From positions 124,001 to 188,000 of the forward strand of contig JACPTK010000123.1 in the NCBI GenBank assembly GCA_016192825.1: 64,000 nt of DNA. Direction: 5' to 3'. The notes under the pieces are model-generated. The model had not been told where the DNA came from, did no database searches, and worked only from the letters and a program-made list of their open reading frames with translations. Both the position numbers and the translations under genes were made by a program. The stretch comes from Betaproteobacteria bacterium (GTDB lineage Bacteria > Pseudomonadota > Gammaproteobacteria > Burkholderiales > SG8-41). This document shows, piece by piece, positions 1 to 7,940 of the stretch (positions are counted from its first letter, which is position 1; every line of letters starts with the position of its first letter).

Positions 1-283
1 CGTCCGCGAAGCTGCGGTCACCGTGCAGCTCCTCGAACCCGGTGAAGAGACCGTTGACGTAATCGAGCGTGTACGGCCGCTGCGGATGGCGCGCGACCTG
101 CGCGATCTGCCAGGCGGTGAGCTTGCCGTAGATTTCCCGGGTCAGCGCCTGGCTCTTCTTCTGCAGGCGCGCGATGTCCTCGGAAATGTCGACCGCGGAA
201 TCGTCCTGCACGAAGCGCAGCTCCTCGATCTTCGCCTCGAGCTCGGCGATCGGCTGCTCGAATTCCAGGAAGGTCGTTTTCAT
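1..283 (-). CDS. accA: Acetyl-CoA carboxylase carboxyltransferase subunit alpha, 5' part (runs off left edge)
   Basis: The first 94 codons are present and open to the window edge. The start [20 protein letters not shown] and the later stretches [16 protein letters not shown] and [11 protein letters not shown] are characteristic of the AccA N-terminal region. AccA pairs with AccD to transfer the carboxyl group from biotin carboxyl carrier protein to acetyl-CoA, making malonyl-CoA in the cytoplasm for fatty-acid synthesis. The ATG at 283 is the natural start because the family begins at this point. Upstream lies only a repeat-rich gap, so its promoter must be there or beyond. The full protein is usually about 320 residues, so roughly two thirds lies outside. 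Confidence 0.95.
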   Translation of the reverse strand, partial: MKTTFLEFEQPIAELEAKIEELRFVQDDSAVDISEDIARLQKKSQALTREIYGKLTAWQIAQVARHPQRPYTLDYVNGLFTGFEELHGDRSFAD

Positions 284-299
284 GGCGGGCTAATAATAC

Positions 300-475
300 A
301 GCAGAAAAACGTCAACCACGGAGAAAAGGCACAACCAAAATTTGAACCGCAGAGTCGCGGAGAGAATCTACAACAATATTGAACCGCCGAGCCGCCGAGA
401 GAAGCAAGAACAATAATTGAACCGCCAATGCACCAAGAGAAACAAGAATGGAACCGCCGATGAACGCGGATCACG
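300..475. repeat. Degenerate tandem repeat tract, 'gaaccgccgagccgccgaga' family
   Basis: The gap between accA and the next gene is filled with imperfect copies of a unit reading roughly (t)gaaccgc(c)gag/aag-ccgcc-gagag, seen near 343, 379, 417 and 449, then gatgaacgcggatcacggc. Reverse-complement relatives occur at 3302-3390. No protein is convincing in either strand across it. Nothing in it resembles a CRISPR because units are short, degenerate and unspaced. Confidence 0.7.
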
Positions 476-537
476 GCAATTAAGATACAGGGAACCCGGA
501 ACCTTGAACTCAGAACCCTTATATGCTGACTCGGTGG

Positions 538-1137
538 TCATGCGACATTGTCATGTGCAAGTAATATCTGTCGCGCTGAAGACACGAGCGCGCCGGCTGC
601 CTTGCCTTGACGTAAGCCGCGCGTAAGTTCCAACTGGACACCCCGGCGCGTCGCCCCTCTGTTACATATGTTTAGTGGCTCGGTACCTGGGTAGTCATGT
701 CCGACAGTGTGTGCGGCGAGACCAGCCGCGCGAAAGGCCTGGGCTAACGTTTCAATGAGTTCGGCATCTAAACCACCGAGGTATACCGCCTCATGACTGC
801 CCCTACAGCCGTGAATAGTCATGACAACACGGGCGTCGGCAATAAGATCAAGGCACTGCTGCTCATCGAAGCTATGGCTTGTCACGTGAAGTGCATCATA
901 GTTTCCGGAGGATTTAATGCCCTCGAAACAATATATGTGCAGTTCTGAACCCGCGATGCCTTGGGCGATATCGGAAGTACGCGGTTCTATCGCTCCACCA
1001 TGTGGCGCCACGATAGCGATTGAAGATCTCGCACGCCTCTCAAATGAGATTCGGTAGTCTATTTCCTTTCTCTCGTGCTTTAAGAGTTCCGAAATGCTGG
1101 AATACTTGCCCACGAGCCGGCCCTTCCTATGCAGCAT
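538..1137 (-). CDS. Poly-gamma-glutamate hydrolase family protein (phage-type, zinc-dependent fold)
   Basis: A 199-residue protein carrying the landmarks of the poly-gamma-glutamate hydrolase/'phage-related replication' family (DUF867-like): SSISELLKHERKEIDYRI near the N-terminus, IVAPHGGAIEPRTSDIA with the putative metal-binding His/Glu, YCFEG, LHVTSHSFDE, a second motif MTIHGCRG, YLGGLD, and the closing NICNRG...GVQLELTRGLR. Family members cleave poly-gamma-glutamate capsules; here that activity is inferred only from these motifs. The ATG at 1137 was preferred over a GTG at 1158, which falls inside the attC-like site. It is the distal member of three same-strand genes separated by attC-like core sites and has lower GC than the genes downstream. 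Confidence 0.8.
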   Translation of the reverse strand: MLHRKGRLVGKYSSISELLKHERKEIDYRISFERRARSSIAIVAPHGGAIEPRTSDIAQGIAGSELHIYCFEGIKSSGNYDALHVTSHSFDEQQCLDLIADARVVMTIHGCRGSHEAVYLGGLDAELIETLAQAFRAAGLAAHTVGHDYPGTEPLNICNRGATRRGVQLELTRGLRQGKAAGALVSSARQILLAHDNVA

Positions 1138-1191
1138 GATGTTCAGCGCCAGCCGCACCCGCTTGGCGTCGGCTGCACGAATCCGTTAGGT
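1137..1191 (-). other. attC-like site (integron cassette boundary), degenerate distal end
   Basis: On the minus strand the core site ACCTAAC (1191 to 1185) contains the TAA stop codon of the preceding gene, as is usual for cassettes. It continues with CAGCCGACGCC and GTGCGGCTGG, which can pair as the L-box stem of an attC. The second core site (GTTRRRY) is not recognisable, so the site may be decayed. Confidence 0.5.
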
Positions 1192-1953
1192 GCGTTCACG
1201 ATTTGATCCCTCGTGGTCAGAAGAAAAACCGGTATGTACCCACCTGACGACCGAGGCAATTAATGTAATAGCAACCCAGAGCGCAATCGGCCCCATAAAG
1301 AACGCGAACAAACCAATTGGACGAATCGGGCTGAGCGAACTCGAAATAGTACTAAGGAACAGCCACCAAGCTAGCGACCCCGCGCTGAGAACTACTAGGC
1401 AGATGCGACGATATCCTTCTGGCATTGGCGGAAAGGGATCTCCGGTGAGGACTCTGGGCCAGCGAATTACCCAGGTAATCGCAGCTGCAATCAGTCCATA
1501 CACTACTGAAGGAAGCACGGCATTCCTAAGAACGTAGATAACCGTAAAGCTTACGCGTTCATCCCCCAGAAAGTACACACAAAACCAGAGAAATACTGCG
1601 ACTCCTATATATACAGTCGCTAGCTTCCTAACCAACCCTTTCCGTCTTGGTGCTGATGCAGTCGGTTCGTTTTCTTTGTGCTTATCTGGCAAGAAAATGA
1701 GAATGAGTAGACCGACAAGACTGAATATGGGTAGCACCAAGCCGAGAAATCCGGAGTAGCCCTTGGCTTTGGCGAAAGCCCAAAACGCATACCAGAACGC
1801 GCTAAGGTTCGTGATCATGACGGCAAGCTGAAGCACTTCCCTCGCTTCTCCTCCAACTCCCTCAGCCCGTGTGACCAATGCAATCAGCGGAATCAGACTC
1901 GCAAGCCAAACGCCCGCGGCAATATTGGCCCTTCGTTCATACTGCACAATCAT
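1186..1953 (-). CDS. Multi-spanning membrane protein of unknown function
   Basis: A 255-residue protein with about seven hydrophobic segments (roughly residues 12-29, 42-60, 68-90, 112-132, 140-165, 185-206 and 214-240), and a basic/polar linker around 91-110 (DKHKENEPTASAPRRK). No family is recognised. The ATG at 1953 is preceded by the Shine-Dalgarno-like GAAGGGA. Its TAA stop lies inside the core site ACCTAAC, consistent with an integron gene cassette. Base composition is lower in GC than the chromosomal genes around it, suggesting acquisition. It would sit in the cytoplasmic membrane; no catalytic motif is visible. Confidence 0.7.
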   Translation of the reverse strand: MIVQYERRANIAAGVWLASLIPLIALVTRAEGVGGEAREVLQLAVMITNLSAFWYAFWAFAKAKGYSGFLGLVLPIFSLVGLLILIFLPDKHKENEPTASAPRRKGLVRKLATVYIGVAVFLWFCVYFLGDERVSFTVIYVLRNAVLPSVVYGLIAAAITWVIRWPRVLTGDPFPPMPEGYRRICLVVLSAGSLAWWLFLSTISSSLSPIRPIGLFAFFMGPIALWVAITLIASVVRWVHTGFSSDHEGSNRERT

Positions 1954-1956
1954 CGG

Positions 1957-2056
1957 CGTAGTTCCCTTCTAATTTGCCCGACGATTCACTTCACTCACCG
2001 CTTGCCGACAGGCGGCATTCCACCTGCCAACGACACTGCCGATCTGATTGTTAGGC
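1957..2056 (-). other. attC-like site between two cassette-like genes
   Basis: The minus-strand core site GCCTAAC (2056 to 2050) begins four bases after the TGA stop of the preceding gene. It is followed by a region able to fold on itself (TTGGCAGG against CCTGTCGGCAA) and ends near AAATTAGAAGG, a poor match to the expected GTTRRRY. Position and first half fit an attC; the distal core does not match well. Confidence 0.45.
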
Positions 2057-2060
2057 TGCA

Positions 2061-2600
2061 TCACTGCCACGCTACCGCTTTCGCGCGTTCGCCCGGCGCC
2101 TCATGCACGAAACATGAAATGAGCATGCGATCGAATTCGACATCGCCACGCGCTGCCAACAGTAGTCGCTCGCGCAGCGTGGGCCACTCGCTTAAGGTTA
2201 GACCGTAGACTAGGAAGTACGCAGCGAAGTAGTTCACTGGCTGCCTTCGGAATGCAACGAGCTTCTTCAAGTCCTCAGCCATACGGCCAATATCCCTGTT
2301 CCTTGGCTTCACCTCGACCACTAGGAGATTGGTCATCTTCCCCGGCACGTGGACTAAGAAATCCGGCTTCGGATTACCTCTAATGATCGGGTGACCGGTC
2401 TTGTCCACTTCACCACCCAAAGAAAAAGGGAAATCGCCAGGCCAATGGCAACGCCAACGGTGATAGAGCTCGTAACAATAGACACGCTCTCTGTACTCCG
2501 GCTCTTCAGCGTCGGCGACGGGAAGTTGAAAGTACTCCCTAGGGATCTCCGAGGACGCGCGGAGCAGCCATTCAGTAACCGAATCCAAGTCCTCCTGCAC
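2061..2600 (-). CDS. Hypothetical protein with PD-(D/E)XK nuclease-like signature
   Basis: A 179-residue soluble protein. The central stretch reads NPKPDFLVHVPG followed by LLVVEVKP, which matches the spacing of the PD...(D/E)XK metal-binding core found in many nuclease-fold proteins; the downstream region is helical (RMAEDLKKLVAFRR). No named family is recognised, so nuclease activity is only a hypothesis. The GTG at 2600 was chosen because GAGGA lies about 8 nt upstream and no ATG is available. A GTTAGGC core site (2623 to 2617, minus strand) sits just before the ribosome site and GCCTAAC just after the stop, the expected layout of an integron cassette. Confidence 0.55.
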   Translation of the reverse strand: MQEDLDSVTEWLLRASSEIPREYFQLPVADAEEPEYRERVYCYELYHRWRCHWPGDFPFSLGGEVDKTGHPIIRGNPKPDFLVHVPGKMTNLLVVEVKPRNRDIGRMAEDLKKLVAFRRQPVNYFAAYFLVYGLTLSEWPTLRERLLLAARGDVEFDRMLISCFVHEAPGERAKAVAWQ

Positions 2601-2616
2601 AGACGTGTCCTCAACG

Positions 2617-2632
2617 GCCTAACGTATTAGGC
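2617..2632 (-). other. Integron-type core site GTTAGGC, palindromic
   Basis: GCCTAA-TACG-TTAGGC read on the minus strand; the right half ends with GTTAGGC and lies 17 nt before the start codon of the PD-(D/E)XK-like gene, where a cassette junction would be. Two six-base arms with only four bases between them suggest a truncated site rather than a complete attC. Confidence 0.4.
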
Positions 2633-2723
2633 AGCATCGCAAAGATGCTAAACCGATATACCGGTATAGACAACTTTGCACCTGTGGGTTTTGGTTTGAT
2701 CAGCGCCAATCGACAGCCATGCC

Positions 2724-3017
2724 TTACTTTCGACTACTCCAATACCCTGGCTTGCGTGCATGGTGGGCAATGGCGATGACGCGAAGCTCCTCGCCTTTGA
2801 TGTAATAGATGATGCTGTAGGGAAACCGGGGCAGCGGAAAGCGGCGTCTTTCATTCCGCCAGAGCGCGCCCAGTTGTGGATTGGAACAAAGAAGGTCGAG
2901 CGCCCGCTCAAACGTGGCGATGAAGGCAAACCCGAGTTCGGCGTTGGCTTCGCGGGCGTAGTAGAGGGCGCTATCGATCAGCTCCCGATCAGCCTCGGGA
3001 CCAACCGAGGGGGTCAC
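2724..3017 (-). CDS. Type II toxin of the RelE/ParE superfamily
   Basis: A 97-residue protein with the ParE/RelE pattern: AREANAELGFAFIATFERAL (helical hairpin), NPQLGALWRNERRRFPLPRFPYSIIYYI (conserved R-x-F/L-PYxI-Y core, positions about 48-73) and the terminal strand LRVIAIAHHARKPGYW. Such toxins act either on DNA gyrase (ParE) or as ribosome-dependent mRNA nucleases (RelE); the sequence does not decide between them. Start is GTG, overlapping the antitoxin stop by four bases (GTGA), so the two are translationally coupled. The operon sits beside the cassette-like genes. Confidence 0.85.
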   Translation of the reverse strand: MTPSVGPEADRELIDSALYYAREANAELGFAFIATFERALDLLCSNPQLGALWRNERRRFPLPRFPYSIIYYIKGEELRVIAIAHHARKPGYWSSRK

Positions 3018-3238
3018 TTGATCGCGGCCCGAGCCCGGGCGATGGCGTCAGCCGCAGGGATGAGCTGGACGCGACCGCCTTCAATTTCTGCGATACGCCG
3101 TTCGACCTCGGCAGCCCAAGCCTCCTCAACGTCATTGCTCCTGAAGAGGCTCGCGATCAGGCGGTCAGCCAGCAAGGCACGCTCCTCAGCGGAGAGCATG
3201 AGTGCCTGGGCTTGCACGGTTTCAAGCTGGCTCGACAT
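3014..3238 (-). CDS. Antitoxin, addiction-module component (CHP02574-type)
   Basis: A 74-residue, mostly helical protein. It contains LSAEERALLADRLIASL and EEAWAAEVERRIAEIE, the conserved pattern of the 'putative addiction module component' family that pairs with ParE/RelE toxins. It should bind and neutralise the adjacent toxin and autorepress the operon. The ATG at 3238 has a strong GGAGGG five bases upstream; a longer reading to 3325 would include an implausible arginine-rich leader. It lies first in the two-gene operon and overlaps the toxin by four bases. Confidence 0.85.
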   Translation of the reverse strand: MSSQLETVQAQALMLSAEERALLADRLIASLFRSNDVEEAWAAEVERRIAEIEGGRVQLIPAADAIARARAAIK

Positions 3239-3301
3239 GAGATCCCTCCGGCCGCCGGTTGACGTCCAATGATACTCCACCGGGCCCGTGAGGAGGTCGA
3301 A

Positions 3302-3390
3302 TGATCGGCGTCTATCGGCGTCCATCGCGGCTAAATGATTTTTGCTCTTGATGTTTTACCTCTGTGATCTCTGTGTCCTGTGGCTAATGG
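3302..3390. repeat. Degenerate repeat tract (reverse complement of the 300-475 family)
   Basis: Contains tcggcgtctatcggcgtccatc followed by cctctgtgatctctgtgtcctgtgg. These are reverse complements of the 'gaaccgccgatgaacgc' and 'cacagag' type units seen near accA. It fills the gap between the toxin-antitoxin promoter region and the end of the gamma-glutamyltransferase gene. Confidence 0.6.
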
Positions 3391-3393
3391 TTT

Positions 3394-5070
3394 TCAGTCC
3401 AAGCCGCGCGGATCGCTCGCCGCCCGCGCCGCGCCGGTCTGCTTCGACCGGAACACCGCCTGCATGTTGCCCCACCGGCGCTTCCCGGTTTCGATGCGGT
3501 GACCTTTCGTCTCGATCACGGCGCGCCAGTCGGCCGGAAATCCGCCGGGCTCGATTTCCACGCGGTCCGGCCACCATTGGTGGTGGTAGCGTGGCCGGCC
3601 CACGATTGCGCCAAGATCGACCGTGCGCGCGTGAACGTAGTCCAGCACGGCGAGCAGCACCTGGCTCACGATACGCGAGCCGCCCGGCGCGCCAACCACG
3701 AGCACGCCCTTCCCGTCCTCGACGAAGGTCGGCGCCATGCTCGAGAGCGGCCGCTTCCCGGGCGCGATGGCATTGGCGTCTCCGCCGCGCAGCCGGAACG
3801 CATTGGGCGTGTCGCGACGCAGCGTGAAATCGTCCATTTCATTGTTGAGCAGCACGCCGGTCCCGTCCGCGACGATGCCGGCACCGAACAGGAGATTGAT
3901 GGTGAGCGTCGCCGCCACGCGGTTGCCGTCGGCGTCCACCACGGAAAGATGCGTGGTGTTTCCGCTCCCCGACGCCGGCTCGCGCTCCGGCGCGGCGCTG
4001 CGCGTTGCCGCAACCGGGTTGATGGTCGCGGCCCGCCGCATCGCATAAGCCTTACTCGCAAGGCGCTCCACCGGCACCGCGACGAAATCGCCGTCGCCGA
4101 GGTACAGCGCGCGGTCGTGGAAGGCGCGGCGCAGCGTCTCGGCCACCAGATGCGCGCCGCCGGGAGAGCGGCTGTCCGCAAGGCTGAAGTGCTCGAGCAT
4201 ATTGAGGCACTGGGCGAGCGCGATTCCCCCTGCGGAGGGCAACGGCGCCGTCGTGATCTCCGCGCCGCGGTATCGGAAGCGCAGCGGCGCCCGCTCGATC
4301 ACGCGGTAGCCTTCGAGGTCGGACAGTCGCCACATGCCGCGCGCCCGGATCACCGATTCGACAAGCGCGCGGGCGACGGGACCCGCGTAGAATCCGCTGC
4401 GACCCTCACTCGCCAGCCGCTCCAGGGTGCCGGCGAGCTCGGGTTGCCGCAGCAACCACCCCGCGCGCGGCGCCCGCTTGCCATCGAGGAAGATTCCGGA
4501 AGTTCCCGCCCCGTCCTGCAGCAAGCGCTCCCGCACGGCGGCGATGCGCGCGTAACGCCGGTCCACCGCAAATCCGTCGCGGGCGTGGCGGATCGCCGGG
4601 GCGAGCGCTTCGGCCAGCGGCAACGCGCCGTAGCGTCCTGCCACATGGACGAGCGCCGCGGCAGCACCGGGAATCGCCGCCGCGGTGCCGCCACGCACGG
4701 TGGCGCCAGGGACGGGCTTGCCATCCGCGCCGACGTACATTTCGCGTTTCACTCCCCCCGGCGCGGTTTCGCGCCCGTCCACCATCACCTGGTAGCCGTC
4801 GCGCGCGCGGTGCAGGAGGAAAAATCCCCCGCCACCCAGCCCCGAGGAATACGGCTCGACCACCGCGAGCACGGCGGCAATCGCAACCGCCGCGTCGAAC
4901 GCATTGCCGCCGCGCCCGAGGATCTCGTGTCCGGCGGCGGTGGCGAGCGGGTGCGCCGACGCGATCGCAGCAGCCTGCTGTTCAGCCGCATGGACAACGG
5001 CGCCCAACGGAAGCAGGCATGCGACGCACAGGAGGAGCAGGCGCAGCGCGCCCCGCACGCAAGCGTACAT
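3394..5070 (-). CDS. ggt: Gamma-glutamyltransferase precursor
   Basis: A 558-residue Ntn-hydrolase. After a signal peptide (RGALRLLLLCVACLLPLGAV...HA) come the family stretches ASAHPLATAAGHEIL, GGNAFDAAVAIA and SGLGGGGF. The autocleavage/catalytic threonine is the first Thr of GNTTHLSVVDADGN, about residue 372, followed by NNEMDDF and the substrate loop PGGSRI. The enzyme cleaves gamma-glutamyl bonds of glutathione and related peptides in the periplasm. The ATG at 5070 was chosen; upstream TTG at 5094 lies in repeat DNA. It is a single gene, not clearly in an operon, and its 5' side abuts a repeat tract. Confidence 0.93.
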   Translation of the reverse strand: MYACVRGALRLLLLCVACLLPLGAVVHAAEQQAAAIASAHPLATAAGHEILGRGGNAFDAAVAIAAVLAVVEPYSSGLGGGGFFLLHRARDGYQVMVDGRETAPGGVKREMYVGADGKPVPGATVRGGTAAAIPGAAAALVHVAGRYGALPLAEALAPAIRHARDGFAVDRRYARIAAVRERLLQDGAGTSGIFLDGKRAPRAGWLLRQPELAGTLERLASEGRSGFYAGPVARALVESVIRARGMWRLSDLEGYRVIERAPLRFRYRGAEITTAPLPSAGGIALAQCLNMLEHFSLADSRSPGGAHLVAETLRRAFHDRALYLGDGDFVAVPVERLASKAYAMRRAATINPVAATRSAAPEREPASGSGNTTHLSVVDADGNRVAATLTINLLFGAGIVADGTGVLLNNEMDDFTLRRDTPNAFRLRGGDANAIAPGKRPLSSMAPTFVEDGKGVLVVGAPGGSRIVSQVLLAVLDYVHARTVDLGAIVGRPRYHHQWWPDRVEIEPGGFPADWRAVIETKGHRIETGKRRWGNMQAVFRSKQTGAARAASDPRGLD

Positions 5071-5097
5071 ACAAGGAACCGGATCAAAAAACAAAAT

Positions 5098-5120
5098 TGT
5101 TAATCCTGTCTATTTCGTGT
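5098..5120. repeat. Repeat of the 'taatcctgtctatttcgt' family
   Basis: A single unit taatcctgtctatttcgtg separates two minus-strand genes and supplies the stop codon and last residues (TRNRQD) of the upstream hypothetical protein. Relatives lie at 7887-7925 and 60434-60596. Confidence 0.65.
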
Positions 5121-5762
5121 AGCCCCAGTCGGAGGCGCCTTCGCCGGACGCCAGCCGGTCTTCCATAGATCGAGCGGCACGATCTCCGGCGGCTGGCCGT
5201 TGTCGTGAAACCAGGAATCCACCGCCCACTTCACGCCGGTTGACGCTTCGCTCACCACCGCGGTCGTGTGCGGCCAGCCGAACAGGAAGAAACCCCGGGT
5301 CACGCGCGCTTCGACCCGGTGCCATCTCAGGAGGCCCGCGCCGGCGAGAATGCGCAGGTAGGTCGTCGAGTTGGTGGACTCGTCGATGCAGTCCATCTGG
5401 CTTCGCCAGTTCTCGCCGTGCCGGTTCCCGGCGCGGTCATCCGAGGTGTCGGCTATCGCCCCGACGACGGTCTCGAACCGGGCGATGGCCTCGGCAATCC
5501 TGGCGCGCTCTTCCTGCGCGCTGGCCGCGGGAGCGGCGAATACCGCCGCGATCAGGCGCCACTGCGCCTCGTCCAGGCGCGCCTGGCTGACGATCTCGCA
5601 CGTGCCGCCGTGGCATACTGAAAACTTTTCCGGCGCCGGCTCCGTGACGATGTCCTCGCGGACAAAAAAATCCGCAGCGTAAACGCCCGCGGCGCCAGCC
5701 TCCTGCGCAAGCGCAATGAGCAGCGTGACGAACAGGGTTTTTCCTCGCCGAACGCGGATCAC
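5100..5762 (-). CDS. Secreted hypothetical protein, cysteine-containing
   Basis: About 220 residues with an N-terminal secretion signal (TLFVTLLIALAQEAGAAG). Recognisable blocks are CHGGTCE, a helical segment, SQMDCIDESTNSTTYLR, RGFFLFGWPHTTAVV and WAVDSWFHDNG; the three cysteines suggest a disulfide-containing periplasmic protein. No function is recognised. The start is uncertain: in-frame GTG codons at 5783 and 5762 both lie in or beside repeat DNA, and the C-terminus (TRNRQD-stop) is encoded by another repeat. The gene therefore appears bracketed by intergenic repeat elements at both ends. Confidence 0.6.
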   Translation of the reverse strand: MIRVRRGKTLFVTLLIALAQEAGAAGVYAADFFVREDIVTEPAPEKFSVCHGGTCEIVSQARLDEAQWRLIAAVFAAPAASAQEERARIAEAIARFETVVGAIADTSDDRAGNRHGENWRSQMDCIDESTNSTTYLRILAGAGLLRWHRVEARVTRGFFLFGWPHTTAVVSEASTGVKWAVDSWFHDNGQPPEIVPLDLWKTGWRPAKAPPTGATRNRQD

Positions 5763-5800
5763 AGTGCACCAGTCACGGATCACGAGTCACGAGTCACGGC
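5745..5800. repeat. Repeat tract, 'gtcacgagtcacg' family
   Basis: gaacgcggatcac is followed by agtcacggatcacgagtcac and gagtcacgg. The roughly 7-nt unit (g)agtcacg recurs four times. The tract lies between the ABC permease stop and the start of the secreted hypothetical protein. Confidence 0.7.
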
Positions 5801-5802
5801 AG

Positions 5803-6936
5803 TTAGTCGAGCGTCTCGCGATAGCGCCTGAGCGCGACCGCCGCGGCCACCAGCAGGAACGCCACGATCGGCCACAGGCTGGGCAGTATCTCCGCGACCT
5901 CATTGCCCTTCAGCAGGATGCCGCGCAGGATGCGCAGGAAATGCGTGAGGGGCAGGACCTCGCCCAGCCACTGCGCCCATTCCGGCATGCCGCGGAACGG
6001 GAACATGAAGCCGGAGAGCAGCATCGACGGCAGGAAGAAGAAAAACGTCATCTGCATCGCCTGCATCTGGTTTCTGGCGAGCGTCGAGAAGGTGAAGCCG
6101 ACCGCGAGATTCGCCGCGATGAACACGATCAGCACGACCGAGAGCAGCGCCAGGCTGCCGACGATCGGCACCGAGAACAGCAGCTTCGCCGCCGCGAGGA
6201 TGATGATGACCTGGATGTAGCCGACGATGATGTAGGGCACGATCTTGCCGGTCATCACCTCGATCGGACGCACCGGGGTGGCGAGCAGGTTCTCCATGGT
6301 GCCGCGCTCGCGCTCGCGCGTCATGGCGAGCGCGGTCATCATGATCATGGTCATCGTCAGCACCACGCCGATCAGCCCCGGCACGATGTTGTACTGGGTG
6401 ATGCCTTCCGGGTTGTAGCGCCGGTGCACGCGCAGCTCGAACGGCGGCGGCCCGTTCTGCAGGTGCGCGAGGCTGCCGCCGAGATCGCGCGCGAGCGCGG
6501 TCTGGTTGAGGGTGAGCAGCGCCGCCAGCGCGTTGCTGGTCGCCGCCGGGTCGGTCGCGTCCGCCTCCACCAGCAGGACCGGCCGCTCGCCGCGCACCAG
6601 CTTGCGCGAGAAGTTCTCCGGCACGCTGATCACGAACTGGACCTTCCCCTCCGCCAGCAGGCGCTCGGCCTCCCGCTGGGTCTCGATCCGGCTGACGACG
6701 CGGAAATAGCCGCTGTTCTCCACGGCCCGCACGAAGCTGCGGGAGAAAACGCTGTTGTCGGCGGAGAGGACCGCGGCCGGCAGCGCCCTGGGGTCGGCAT
6801 TGATGGCGAAGCCGAAGAGCACCAACTGGATGATCGGGATGCCGACCATCATCGCGAACGTGAGCCGGTCGCGGCGCATCTGCACGAACTCCTTGACCAG
6901 CACGGCGATGAAACGGTGCCAGGAGAAGGCGCTCAC
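5803..6936 (-). CDS. ABC-2 type transporter permease (multidrug/HlyD-associated)
   Basis: A 377-residue permease of the YhhJ/YbhS type: N-terminal amphipathic/TM segment RFIAVLVKEFVQMRRDR...MMVGIPIIQLVLFGFAI, a periplasmic domain of about 140 residues, then five C-terminal membrane spans with the conserved MTRERERGTMENLLATPVRP. The GTG at 6936 overlaps the ATPase stop by four bases (GTGA) and has GGGAGG upstream, so this start is preferred to the arginine-rich upstream reading. With the ATPase and the HlyD-like lipoprotein it should form a tripartite exporter for an unknown substrate. Confidence 0.88.
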   Translation of the reverse strand: MSAFSWHRFIAVLVKEFVQMRRDRLTFAMMVGIPIIQLVLFGFAINADPRALPAAVLSADNSVFSRSFVRAVENSGYFRVVSRIETQREAERLLAEGKVQFVISVPENFSRKLVRGERPVLLVEADATDPAATSNALAALLTLNQTALARDLGGSLAHLQNGPPPFELRVHRRYNPEGITQYNIVPGLIGVVLTMTMIMMTALAMTRERERGTMENLLATPVRPIEVMTGKIVPYIIVGYIQVIIILAAAKLLFSVPIVGSLALLSVVLIVFIAANLAVGFTFSTLARNQMQAMQMTFFFFLPSMLLSGFMFPFRGMPEWAQWLGEVLPLTHFLRILRGILLKGNEVAEILPSLWPIVAFLLVAAAVALRRYRETLD

Positions 6937-7862
6937 CGGTGGGCCTCCCGCACGTCCTCCATGAAATGGATGAAGGCATCTTCCAGCCCGGGCTCGCTGC
7001 GCCGCCACTGCAGGCCGGGTCGCCCGCCGTAGCGTGCGATCGCGCGCTCGAGCGCCGCCGCGTCGACGCCGCTCACGTGGAGCACGTTTCCGAACGGCAC
7101 GACCATGGCGACATCCGTCTGGTGCCGCAGCTCCTGCGCGAGGTCGAACAGCCCCTCGCCGCTGACCGTCCAGGTGGCGAGGCCGGAGCGGGAGACGACC
7201 TGCTCGGCGGTGCCGGTGACGAGCAGCTTGCCGTAGGCGATGTAGGCCAGCTCGTGGCAGCGCTCGGCTTCATCCATGTAATGCGTGGACACGAGCACCG
7301 TGATGCCGCTCGCAGCGAGATCGTGGATCTGATCCCAGAACTCGCGGCGCGCCTTGGGATCGACCCCCGCGGTCGGCTCGTCCAGCAGCAGCAGTTGCGG
7401 CTCGTGAAGCAGGCACGCCGCCAGCGCGAGCCGCTGCTTCCAGCCGCCCGAGAGCTGTCCCGCGAGCCGGCCGGCGCGCGGCTGCAGGCCCAGCCGCTCG
7501 AGCGCCGCCTCCACCGCCCGCCTGCGGTCGGGCACCGCATACACGCGCGCCATGAAATCGAGGTTCTCCCGGATCGAAAGATCCTCGTAGAGGCTGAAGC
7601 GCTGCGTCATGTAGCCGGCGCGGCGCTTGATCTCTCCCGCCTCGCGCGTGATGTCGAAACCCAGGCAGGTGCCGGTGCCGCTGTCGGGCTTGAGCAGGCC
7701 GCACAGCATGCGGATGGTGGTGGTCTTGCCGCTGCCGTTCGGGCCGAGGAAACCGCAGATGCGGCCCCGACCCACCCGGATCGTGACCTCGTCCACGACA
7801 CGGCGGCCGTCGAAGCTCTTGCACAGCCCCTTGACGTCGATTACCGCGGCATCTGCGCTCAC
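6933..7862 (-). CDS. ABC transporter ATP-binding protein
   Basis: A 309-residue ATPase subunit: Walker A GPNGSGKTT, Q-loop region YMTQRFSLYEDLS, signature LSGGWKQRLALA, Walker B LLLLDEPTAGVD and switch His in VLVSTHYMDEAERC. The C-terminal 80 residues are a typical DUF4162-like extension. The GTG at 7862 is chosen; the reading back to 7937 is made of repeat DNA (acaggatttaatcctg). It overlaps the permease gene by four bases and follows the HlyD-like gene, forming one operon that powers export. Confidence 0.9.
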   Translation of the reverse strand: MSADAAVIDVKGLCKSFDGRRVVDEVTIRVGRGRICGFLGPNGSGKTTTIRMLCGLLKPDSGTGTCLGFDITREAGEIKRRAGYMTQRFSLYEDLSIRENLDFMARVYAVPDRRRAVEAALERLGLQPRAGRLAGQLSGGWKQRLALAACLLHEPQLLLLDEPTAGVDPKARREFWDQIHDLAASGITVLVSTHYMDEAERCHELAYIAYGKLLVTGTAEQVVSRSGLATWTVSGEGLFDLAQELRHQTDVAMVVPFGNVLHVSGVDAAALERAIARYGGRPGLQWRRSEPGLEDAFIHFMEDVREAHR

Positions 7863-7886
7863 GCGGTCAGTTCTCCAAGAACGTAA

Positions 7887-7925
7887 TTGACAAGATTTAC
7901 AGGATTTAATCCTGCCTATTTCGTC
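7887..7925. repeat. Repeat tract, 'acaggatttaatcctg' family, partly palindromic
   Basis: ttgacaagatttacaggatt is followed immediately by taatcctgcctatttcgtc. The two halves are near reverse complements around aggatttaatcct and could form a hairpin in the transcript between the HlyD-like and ATPase genes. Confidence 0.65.
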
Positions 7926-7940
7926 TTTCAGCGTCACTAA

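Noticed and set aside
5745-5800. CRISPR array
   Set aside because: This and the similar tracts have 7-16-nt degenerate units without spacers, and no cas genes are present.
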